From Eubacteriales Family XIII. Incertae Sedis bacterium (lineage in GTDB: Bacteria > Bacillota > Clostridia > Peptostreptococcales > Anaerovoracaceae), in assembly GCA_031278255.1 (NCBI GenBank), contig JAITKU010000228.1:1-11599 (forward strand): a DNA stretch of 11,599 nucleotides, in the 5' to 3' direction. Position numbers and translations under genes: made by a program. Positions within the stretch are counted from its first letter, which is position 1; every line of letters begins with the position of its first letter. A model generated the notes under the pieces. That model had not been told where the DNA came from, made no database searches, and saw nothing but the letters and a program-made list of their open reading frames with translations. Of this stretch, positions 6,752-11,599 are shown in pieces.

Positions 6752-8965
6752 TCACTCCGTCCGTATTCTGAAGATCGGCGCGAAATCGCGCGCCAGCTTC
6801 TTCTTGCCCGCGTCGTCGAACATCACCGTCACGGTCTTTTCGTCCGCGTCGATCACAAGGCCGTCGCCGAATTTGCTGTGGCGTACGCGATCACCGCTTT
6901 TGAGCGTGGATCCCGCTTTCGCCGAAACGCTCCGCGCGATGTCCTCCTTGGCGTATTTGAGATGATCAAAGGGGCGAAACGCGCGGCCCGCCGCGTATCC
7001 GTCGTTGCCCGTTTCCGCGGCGTGAAATATCCCCTGCGGCTTCTGCAGCGCGTCGCCGTCCAGAAAAGAACTGTCCAGCTCGCGGAGAAAGCGGGATTCC
7101 CGCGTGTAGTCGGTCTTGCCGTACAGCGTCCTGCATTCGGCGCGCGTGAGGAAGAGCTTCTTCATGGCGCGCGTCATGCCCACATAGCAAAGGCGCCGTT
7201 CTTCCTCCACGCCGTCCTCTTTTTCGAGGGAACGCCCGCTCGGAAACAGGCCCTCCTCCATTCCCGGCATAAACACGACGGGAAATTCAAGCCCCTTGGC
7301 GCTGTGCAGGGTCATGAGGGCCACGGCGTCCTCGTTCGGGTCGTGGTTGTCTATGTCCGAGAGCAGGGCGATCTTCTCCATAAAGCTTTCGAGGGAAATC
7401 TGCGGGTCCTCCCGCTCGTAGCCCGCGATCACGGATTTGAATTCAAGCAGGTTCCCGACGCGGCTCTCCGCTTCGACGCTCTCTTGATCCGTGAGGGCTT
7501 TCAGGTAGCCCGTCCGCGTCATGAGCATGTCGTAGATATCCGAAATCAGCAGGTTTTCTTTCTCCGCGGCCAAGTCCGTCAGGACTTCCGCCATCTCCGC
7601 GACGGCGGCGCGGGAGCGCGCGGACAATTCTTCGCGCGCAAAGGGATCGGAAACGGCCGCCAGCAGGCTTTTATCCCGCGCCGCCGCGGCGAGCCGTTCG
7701 AGCGTCTTTTCTCCGACGCCGCGCTTTGGTTCGTTGACGACGCGCGCAAAGGCCAGATCGTCGGCCGGATTCTGCACGAGGCGCATATAGGCCAGCATAT
7801 CCTTGATCTCTTTCCGGTCGTAGTAGCGAAGTCCGCCGAGTACGCGGTACGGAACGCCGTGCGCGGACAGGGCCTCTTCAAAGGTCCTCGACTGGGCGTT
7901 CGTGCGGTAGAGTATCGCGAAATTCCTGAAATCATACCCGTCGTTGAGCTGCATAAACGCGATACGCTCCGCGACAAAGGCGGCCTCGGCTTTCTCGTCG
8001 TCGGTGCGGCGGTAGGTGATCTTCTCGCCGGCATCCTTATCCGTCCACAGCTTTTTGCGCTTGCGCGAACGGTTCTTCTCGATAACGGAGTGCGCGCCTC
8101 CCAGAATATTGGCGTGTGAACGGTAGTTCTGTTCGAGCTTTATGACCTTGGTTCCCCCGAAATCTTTCTCAAAATTGAGGATATTGCCGATGTCCGCGCC
8201 GCGCCACTGGTAGATACACTGATCGTCGTCGCCCACGACGCAGATATTGCCCCGCGCCTCCGCCAGCAAGCGTATCAGGCGGTACTGCATGACGTTCGTG
8301 TCCTGATATTCGTCCACCATGATGTAGCGGAAGCGCTCGCGGTAGTCCGCAAGGATGTCCGCGTTCCGCTCCAGCAGCCGGACGGCGTTGAGGAGCAGAT
8401 CGTCGAAATCCATCGCGTTGTTCTTCTTCAAGATGTTCTCGTAATCCGCGAACAGCGGCGCGATAACCTGCCCCGTCGGCTGGTCCCCCTCGGCCTTGGC
8501 GTATTCGGCGGCGCCCAGCCCCTTTTCCTTATGGGCGCTGATCACGTGCAGCACATAGGCCGGCGTGAACTTCTTCTCCTTTACGTCATGGGCTTTCAAG
8601 CAATTTTTGATCACGGTTTTCTGATCCGTCGGGTCGTACACGACAAAATCACGGCCGTAGCCGATGGCTTCCGCGTGTGTTCGGAGTATGCGCAGACAGG
8701 CCGCGTGAAAGGTCAATATCCACATGCGCGAATGCCCGCCTATCAGCGATTCTATTCTTTCCCGCATTTCGGCGGCGGCCTTGTTCGTAAAGGTGACGGC
8801 GAGTATGTTGTAGGGGGAAACCCCCTCCTCGCGCACGAGTCTCGCGATACGATGCGTCATCGTACTCGTCTTGCCGCTGCCGGCGCCCGCCAATATCAAA
8901 AGCGGCCCGTCCTTGTGCATAGCGGCTTCTCTCTGTTGCGGGTTCAACTTCGCCAGATAGTCCAT
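6752..8965 (-). CDS. pcrA: ATP-dependent DNA helicase PcrA/UvrD
   Basis: A 737-residue superfamily 1A 3'-5' helicase acting in excision repair and in removing proteins from DNA. Motifs in order: Q motif LNPQQREA (7-14), Walker A GAGSGKT (27-33), TFTNKAAAEMRERI (Ia), VDEYQD (about 217-222, Walker B), VVGDDDQCIYQWRGAD (III), LEQNYRSHANIL (IV), LMTLHSAKGLEFPVVFMPGMEEGLFP (V) and EEERRLCYVGMTRA (VI). The C-terminus, KSGDRVRHSKFGDGLVIDAD to the end, is the SH3/Tudor-like RNA-polymerase-binding tail of PcrA. The frame is open up to 9079, but the true start is the ATG at 8965: it gives the family N-terminus MDYLAKLNPQQ and has AAGGAGG four bases upstream. The gene leads the block that continues into ligA, with only six bases between them. 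Confidence 0.97.
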   Translation of the reverse strand: MDYLAKLNPQQREAAMHKDGPLLILAGAGSGKTSTMTHRIARLVREEGVSPYNILAVTFTNKAAAEMRERIESLIGGHSRMWILTFHAACLRILRTHAEAIGYGRDFVVYDPTDQKTVIKNCLKAHDVKEKKFTPAYVLHVISAHKEKGLGAAEYAKAEGDQPTGQVIAPLFADYENILKKNNAMDFDDLLLNAVRLLERNADILADYRERFRYIMVDEYQDTNVMQYRLIRLLAEARGNICVVGDDDQCIYQWRGADIGNILNFEKDFGGTKVIKLEQNYRSHANILGGAHSVIEKNRSRKRKKLWTDKDAGEKITYRRTDDEKAEAAFVAERIAFMQLNDGYDFRNFAILYRTNAQSRTFEEALSAHGVPYRVLGGLRYYDRKEIKDMLAYMRLVQNPADDLAFARVVNEPKRGVGEKTLERLAAAARDKSLLAAVSDPFAREELSARSRAAVAEMAEVLTDLAAEKENLLISDIYDMLMTRTGYLKALTDQESVEAESRVGNLLEFKSVIAGYEREDPQISLESFMEKIALLSDIDNHDPNEDAVALMTLHSAKGLEFPVVFMPGMEEGLFPSGRSLEKEDGVEEERRLCYVGMTRAMKKLFLTRAECRTLYGKTDYTRESRFLRELDSSFLDGDALQKPQGIFHAAETGNDGYAAGRAFRPFDHLKYAKEDIARSVSAKAGSTLKSGDRVRHSKFGDGLVIDADEKTVTVMFDDAGKKKLARDFAPIFRIRTE

Positions 8966-8969
8966 ACTG

Positions 8970-8976
8970 CCTCCTT
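8970..8976 (-). promoter_or_regulatory. Ribosome binding site of pcrA
   Basis: AAGGAGG on the minus strand ends four bases before the ATG at 8965. It fixes the pcrA start and rules out the longer reading frame beginning at 9079. Confidence 0.9.
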
Positions 8977-9015
8977 GTCGCTCCGGTCGGCAATGTGCGC
9001 CGCTTACGTTATTCA

Positions 9016-9044
9016 ATTGTATCATAGAAGCCGGGAAGAGGGAA
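9016..9044 (-). promoter_or_regulatory. Possible promoter of the pcrA operon
   Basis: On the minus strand, TACAAT (9021-9016) lies in a short AT-rich island, with an overlapping TATGAT just before it. Seventeen bases upstream there is only TTCCCT, a poor -35. The gap between the HPt gene and pcrA (8966-9195) is the natural place for the operon's promoter, but the -35 is weak and the call rests mostly on the -10 and the position. I saw no convincing terminator for the HPt gene in the same gap. Confidence 0.3.
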
Positions 9045-9195
9045 GCGGGGAATTGTTTTTTGTCGGCGTTTTGCGGCATTTGTGCGAAAGGGTTCGCGCG
9101 GGGGCGCGTTGCGGTAAAAAGGCGCGCGGATCACGGCGGCGAAAACGAAGGTCCGGCTGTCGTTTCACTGCCTCCCGTCTCCCCGGCGGCAGACT

Positions 9196-9714
9196 CTACG
9201 CATCCTCTCGGTTCGGGTAGGCCCGTTTGGCCCTCGGCGCCTTTGTGCAGAAACAGGACAGTTCGATCACGTGATTCTCGCCCCCGGTGGCGCTCTTTTC
9301 GAGCGCGGCGCGAATGTGTTTGATCAACAGGCGTTTGTTTTGCAAAAGCGCGTCTGTTTTTTCGCGCATATCGGCGAGGTCTCCGTTCTTGGCCGCCTCC
9401 GCGAGCCACATCGCGCGCCGCGCAAGCCCGATCGCGCCTATGTCCGCGGACGCGTCCTTGAGCGCGTGCAGGAGGATGATACACAGCGCGTCGTTGCCCC
9501 TCCGCGCGGCCTGCCTGAGCCTTTCTTCCCTTTCTTCCGCGTCGCGGCAGAAATCCGAAAGAGCGTTCTCGTACACGCACAACTTTCCGCCGGAATTCAG
9601 CATCCCGATATCGGTGTCCAAATCGTTGATCGCAAGGACTTTCGCACGCGCGGGCGGAGGCACTTCATCCCTGTGCGGCGATCCGTTTTTCTTTTCTGTT
9701 TTGCGCATTGTCAT
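9196..9714 (-). CDS. Stand-alone HPt (histidine phosphotransfer) domain protein
   Basis: A 172-residue protein whose middle part (about residues 31-138) matches the four-helix HPt fold that relays phosphate between response-regulator domains. The start DLDTDIGMLNSGGKLCVYENALSDFCRDAEE corresponds to the usual 'D...GL...GG...Y...L..F' lead-in, and HALKDASADIGAIGLARRA carries the phospho-accepting His83 with the expected Lys two residues later and the IGA turn. The N-terminal 25 residues are basic and proline-rich, and the C-terminal 35 residues contain two Cys close together (CFC); neither end is recognisable. It is soluble, with no membrane span. The ATG at 9714 has no strong ribosome binding site; a second in-frame ATG is at 9708. 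No kinase or regulator is adjacent, so its partners are unknown. It lies 230 bp before pcrA and behind the cysK terminator, so it is probably its own transcription unit. Confidence 0.82.
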   Translation of the reverse strand: MTMRKTEKKNGSPHRDEVPPPARAKVLAINDLDTDIGMLNSGGKLCVYENALSDFCRDAEEREERLRQAARRGNDALCIILLHALKDASADIGAIGLARRAMWLAEAAKNGDLADMREKTDALLQNKRLLIKHIRAALEKSATGGENHVIELSCFCTKAPRAKRAYPNREDA

Positions 9715-9864
9715 TCACGTCCCGGGCGTCATTGTATCTCCATCTGTTATCCGCCGAGCCACGCAATCTTTCCGCGAGCCGGCGGAGTCTAAACCGCAAC
9801 GGTCTCGTTTTACTTATACCGGATATTCTCGTCGCAAACATCCCCCCATGCGTCGGTTTTCGGC

Positions 9865-9889
9865 CTTTTCGGCCCGTATGGCCGAAAAG
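9865..9889. repeat. Perfect inverted repeat next to the cysK terminator
   Basis: CTTTTCGGCC (9865-9874) and GGCCGAAAAG (9880-9889) form a perfect 10-bp stem with a five-base loop. Its right arm overlaps the T-tract of the cysK terminator hairpin, so on the minus strand the two hairpins lie in tandem. It is followed by no clean T-run of its own, so it may be a secondary stop or an RNA 3' end stabiliser rather than a separate terminator. Confidence 0.6.
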
Positions 9890-9921
9890 AAGAAAACCCC
9901 GCCGCAAGGGCGAGGGTTTTC
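9884..9921 (-). terminator. Rho-independent terminator of cysK
   Basis: The arms GAAAACCC (9892-9899) and GGGTTTTC (9914-9921), with an inner CGCC/GGCG pairing, make a strong GC-rich hairpin. On the minus strand it is followed by TTCTTTTC. It lies 73 bp beyond the cysK stop and separates cysK from the HPt gene. Confidence 0.85.
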
Positions 9922-9993
9922 TCCGAAGAGATCGTTCAATGAAAGCAGGATGGCAGGAGAATGCTTGTTTGGGGGCGGTCGCTGCGGCCGCGC

Positions 9994-10923
9994 TTATTCC
10001 TCGAACAGGGCTGTGGAGAGATAGCGTTCGCCCGTGTCCGGCAGGATGATCACGATGTTCTTTCCCGCGTATTCGGGGCGCTTCGCGATCTCGGCGGCGG
10101 CCCAAGCCGCCGCGCCGGAGGAGATACCGATGAGCAGACCCTCCGCCTTTGCGATCTCCCTGCCCGTCAGGAACGCGTCCTCATTCTTGACCTTGATGAT
10201 CTCGTCGTATACGCCCGTGTCCAGCGTGTCCGGCACGAAGCCCGCGCCTATGCCCTGAATCTTGTGCGGTCCGGCGCTTCCCTCCGAAAGCACGGGGGAA
10301 TCGAAAGGCTCCACGGCGACGATCTTGATATTCGGATTCTTGGATTTCAGGTACTCGCCGGCGCCCGTGATGGTCCCGCCCGTTCCGACGCCGGAGATGA
10401 ACACGTCCACCTTGCCGCCTGCGTCCTCCCAGATCTCGGGTCCGGTGGTTTCCTTGTGAATCCGCGGATTGGCGGGGTTCACAAACTGCCCCGGTATAAA
10501 GGAATTCGGCGTTTCGGCCGCAAGTTCGTCGGCTTTCGCGATGGCGCCTTTCATGCCCTTGGCGCCCTCCGTCAACACAAGTTCGGCGCCGTAGGCCTTG
10601 AGCAGCTTGCGCCGCTCTATGCTCATCGTCTCGGGCATGGTCAATATGACGCGATATCCGCGGGCCGCGGCCACCGACGCGAGACCGATCCCCGTATTGC
10701 CGCTCGTGGGTTCGATGATGACCGAACCCGGCTTCAGCTTCCCGCTCTGCTCCGCCTCGTCGATCATGGCCTTTGCGATGCGGTCCTTCACGCTTCCGGC
10801 CGGATTGTAGTATTCGAGCTTCCCGATCAGGTTTGCCGACAGGCCCTTGCTCTTCGCGTACGCGTTCAACCGGAGCAGCGGCGTCTTGCCGATCAAGTCC
10901 GTAAGGCTTTGTGCTATTGCCAT
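9994..10923 (-). CDS. cysK: Cysteine synthase A (O-acetylserine sulfhydrylase)
   Basis: A PLP enzyme of 309 residues that makes L-cysteine from O-acetyl-L-serine and sulfide in the cytosol. The PLP lysine is Lys46 in YYNPAGSVKDR. TSGNTG at 73-78 is the substrate loop, GVGTGGT holds the PLP phosphate, and IQGIGAGFVP and GISSGAAAW are further family blocks. Length and start (MAIAQSLTDLIGKTPLLRL) are those of the CysK family with no gaps. The protein ends STALFEE. The ATG at 10923 has AAGGAGG six bases upstream. The gene has its own strong promoter and its own terminator, so it is a single-gene unit. No cysE is in view, so OAS supply comes from elsewhere. CysM-type or OPS-using relatives are less likely, given the strong match to CysK motifs. 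Confidence 0.97.
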   Translation of the reverse strand: MAIAQSLTDLIGKTPLLRLNAYAKSKGLSANLIGKLEYYNPAGSVKDRIAKAMIDEAEQSGKLKPGSVIIEPTSGNTGIGLASVAAARGYRVILTMPETMSIERRKLLKAYGAELVLTEGAKGMKGAIAKADELAAETPNSFIPGQFVNPANPRIHKETTGPEIWEDAGGKVDVFISGVGTGGTITGAGEYLKSKNPNIKIVAVEPFDSPVLSEGSAGPHKIQGIGAGFVPDTLDTGVYDEIIKVKNEDAFLTGREIAKAEGLLIGISSGAAAWAAAEIAKRPEYAGKNIVIILPDTGERYLSTALFEE

Positions 10924-10929
10924 TTCAAA

Positions 10930-10936
10930 CCTCCTT
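10930..10936 (-). promoter_or_regulatory. Ribosome binding site of cysK
   Basis: AAGGAGG on the minus strand, six bases before the ATG at 10923, a near-ideal Firmicute Shine-Dalgarno sequence. Confidence 0.9.
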
Positions 10937-10958
10937 ATAAAATCATCCGACTAATATT

Positions 10959-10970
10959 AACATATATGTT
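10959..10970. promoter_or_regulatory. Perfect 12-bp palindrome, candidate operator of cysK
   Basis: AACATATATGTT is its own reverse complement and starts about 17 bases past the -10 of the cysK promoter, between the likely transcription start and the ribosome binding site. A repressor bound here would block cysK. In Firmicutes cysK is often controlled by Rrf2-family regulators such as CymR, but I cannot match this site to a known motif, and the assignment of a regulator is inference. Confidence 0.45.
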
Positions 10971-10986
10971 TTCTAGGATTATTTCC

Positions 10987-11015
10987 ATTCTACCGGCACG
11001 CCGCGGCTTTGTCAA
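10987..11015 (-). promoter_or_regulatory. Sigma-A-type promoter of cysK
   Basis: On the minus strand a perfect -35 TTGACA (11015-11010) is followed by exactly 17 bases and the -10 TAGAAT (10992-10987), one mismatch from consensus. The predicted start is near 10980, giving a leader of about 57 bases, too short for a T-box or SAM riboswitch. Confidence 0.85.
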
Positions 11016-11061
11016 TAGGAAAATAAAAAATTTATCATATTATTTTTATATGTAATCTATG

Positions 11062-11090
11062 TTGACTTTTCGCGCAAATTGCGGTATTTT
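11062..11090 (+). promoter_or_regulatory. Candidate divergent plus-strand promoter
   Basis: TTGACT (11062-11067), a 17-base spacer and TATTTT (11085-11090) would fire rightward from near 11097, about 46 bases from the cysK -35 and pointing away from it. The spacer holds a small dyad, CGCAA-A-TTGCG (11073-11083). No convincing gene lies downstream in the window, so it may be chance in AT-rich DNA or drive a non-coding RNA through the repeats. Confidence 0.35.
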
Positions 11091-11132
11091 ATTATATGAG
11101 GAAACGCTGCGCTTCGATCGGTGCTTCCCGCA

Positions 11133-11182
11133 TTCAATTTTGGCTCCGTCCAAAATTGAAGCGCCAAAGGCGCACTTCAATT
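11133..11182. repeat. Palindromic repeat, copy 1 (compact)
   Basis: The unit starts with TTCAATTTTGG, loop CTCCGT and the perfect complement CCAAAATTGAA (11-bp stem, 11133-11160). It goes on with GCGCC-AAA-GGCGC (11161-11173) and ends in ACTTCAATT. The segment from 11154 can also fold as AATTGAAG...CTTCAATT around the GCGCC hairpin, so the two folds compete for the same bases. The same unit returns at 11461-11599 in the same orientation. Confidence 0.8.
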
Positions 11183-11256
11183 GTTGAACGGATGTTTTTA
11201 GGGGACAAGGGCTTCTGCGCTCCTACGTGTGCCCGGAGCGAAGCGAACGGGTATCC

Positions 11257-11279
11257 CCGTTTGCGCCTTTTGCAAACGG
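11257..11279. repeat. Hairpin upstream of the inverted-repeat element
   Basis: CCGTTTGC (11257-11264) and GCAAACGG (11272-11279) pair perfectly around a seven-base loop, seven bases before the left arm of the larger inverted repeat. No T-run follows on either strand that would make it a good terminator. Confidence 0.5.
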
Positions 11280-11285
11280 TTGTGT

Positions 11286-11399
11286 ACACAGGGGGACGGT
11301 TCTTTTGTGTATTGGGCAGGTTTGGCACTGTGGCCCGTGCCGGTAAATCGCGCAATTCCAACATTGTATGTGTTACACAAATGAACCGTCCCCCTGTGT
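11286..11399. repeat. REP/MITE-like inverted-repeat pair
   Basis: Two 26-base arms, 11286-11311 and 11374-11399, are inverted copies with 25 of 26 positions matching. Both carry the core ACACAGGGGGACGGTTC and end TTTGTGTA. Each arm can fold alone through its ACACA and TGTGT ends. The 62-base spacer has its own small stem GGCAC/GTGCC (about 11324-11342). The core resembles a GGGGACGGTTC-type intergenic repeat that I recall from other Firmicutes near REP-associated (Y1) transposases; that link is from memory and not checked. No transposase is in the window, so if mobile it would be moved in trans. Confidence 0.75.
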
Positions 11400-11421
11400 T
11401 CTGCGCCCAATGCCGACTTTT

Positions 11422-11452
11422 TCAGTGGCCTCCCGTAGAGGCGGGGGACTGA
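11422..11452. repeat. Small hairpin downstream of the inverted-repeat element
   Basis: GCCTC (11428-11432) and GAGGC (11438-11442) pair around CCGTA, with TCAGT and ACTGA as outer arms (11422-11426, 11448-11452). The stem is uneven because of a five-G run on the right side. A T-run just before it (11418-11422) would fit a terminator read on the minus strand, but weakly. Confidence 0.35.
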
Positions 11453-11460
11453 CGCCGTCG

Positions 11461-11599
11461 TTCAATTTTGGCTCCGCCCAACATTCGGCTTCGCCTCATT
11501 CCTCCGTTCGCCCGAGGCTCACTTCGCTGTCCTGTTTTACACTGCGGCTAAAGCCGCGTAAAACAGGCAATTTTGAAGCGCCAAAGGCGCACTTCAATT
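11461..11599. repeat. Palindromic repeat, copy 2 (expanded by an 87-base insert)
   Basis: Bases 11461-11485 match the first 25 bases of copy 1 at 23 positions, and 11573-11599 match the last 27 bases of copy 1 exactly. Between them are 87 bases absent from copy 1, including a strong hairpin at 11531-11567 and smaller ones (CGGCTTCGCC type). The repeat reaches the last base of the window and may continue beyond it. Confidence 0.75.
11531..11567. repeat. Strong 37-base hairpin inside repeat copy 2
   Basis: CCTGTTTTAC (11531-11540) pairs perfectly with GTAAAACAGG (11558-11567). Within it GCGGC-TAAA-GCCGC (11544-11557) makes a second stem, with only three unpaired bases (ACT) on one side between the two. 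Confidence 0.75.

Larger units (their letters stand above)
11096..11599. other. Gene-free, hairpin-dense repeat block
   Basis: This stretch, running to the window edge, has no protein gene I can support. The one frame of 118 codons (11096-11452, plus strand) runs straight through both arms of an inverted repeat, has no ribosome binding site and shows no recognisable fold. The block is made almost wholly of small palindromes with loops such as GGCTCCGCC, GGCTTCGCC and GCGCCAAAGGCGC, plus two long repeats. It looks like a landing site or remnant of small non-autonomous repeats beside cysK. Confidence 0.7.

Noticed and set aside
6059..8119. A 686-codon plus-strand open frame opposite ligA and pcrA
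   Set aside because: Same reason: both genes on the other strand show full sets of family motifs, and this frame shows none.
8966..9079. Upstream extension of the pcrA frame by 38 codons
   Set aside because: The extension is not family-like, and the ATG at 8965 has a perfect AAGGAGG and the usual PcrA N-terminus.
9060..9195. Terminator for the HPt gene
   Set aside because: GC-rich stems such as GCGCGGGGGCGCG are present, but none is followed by a T-run in the right place on the minus strand.
11096..11452. 118-codon plus-strand frame in the repeat block
   Set aside because: Runs through both arms of an inverted repeat and several hairpins, has no ribosome binding site and no protein-like pattern.
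11133..11599. CRISPR array
   Set aside because: Only two long repeat copies, of unequal length and with palindromic rather than regular repeat-spacer structure; no cas genes.

Overview
The window is GC-rich (roughly 60% by eye) and looks like a chromosomal segment from a Clostridia-type Firmicute. The reasons are a PcrA-type helicase with a C-terminal SH3/Tudor-like tail directly upstream of ligA, strong AAGGAGG ribosome binding sites, a divergent LigA of a kind I recall from Lachnospiraceae-like clostridia, and a type IV pilus PilM/N/O set with a short prepilin peptidase. The genus cannot be named from the sequence alone. Every convincing gene lies on the minus strand, so the text below reads from high to low coordinates.

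From 11599 to about 11100 there is a gene-free, hairpin-dense block. It holds two directly oriented copies of a palindromic repeat (11133-11182 and 11461-11599). The right copy carries an 87-base insert, and between the two copies lies an inverted-repeat pair (11286-11399) resembling REP/MITE elements. An AT-rich control region (about 10924-11095) follows, with a near-consensus sigma-A promoter for cysK, a perfect 12-base palindrome just downstream of it, and a weaker divergent plus-strand promoter candidate. cysK (cysteine synthase) ends at a clear rho-independent terminator (9884-9921).

Next comes a small stand-alone histidine phosphotransfer (HPt) protein with no kinase or response regulator beside it. 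The rest is a tightly packed co-directional block: pcrA, ligA, a PurM/HypE-like AIR-synthase-family protein of unknown role, a fused PilM-PilN, PilO, an A24 prepilin peptidase and truA (cut by the window edge). Stop-start spacing from pcrA onward is 6 bp, 40 bp, an ATGA overlap, an ATGA overlap, an 8-bp overlap and about 67 bp. This indicates one polycistronic unit with translational coupling in the pilus part. DNA repair (pcrA, ligA) and tRNA modification (truA) genes therefore bracket an inner-membrane pilus-assembly module (PilM/N/O plus the peptidase that processes pilins). No pilin, PilB/T ATPase or PilC is in view.

No defence system, CRISPR array, prophage or intact transposase is present. 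The items most worth a second look are the repeat block at the right end, the PilM-PilN fusion, the substitutions in LigA's nucleotidyltransferase motifs, a 20-residue insertion in TruA built around a 15-bp direct repeat, and the orphan HPt protein.
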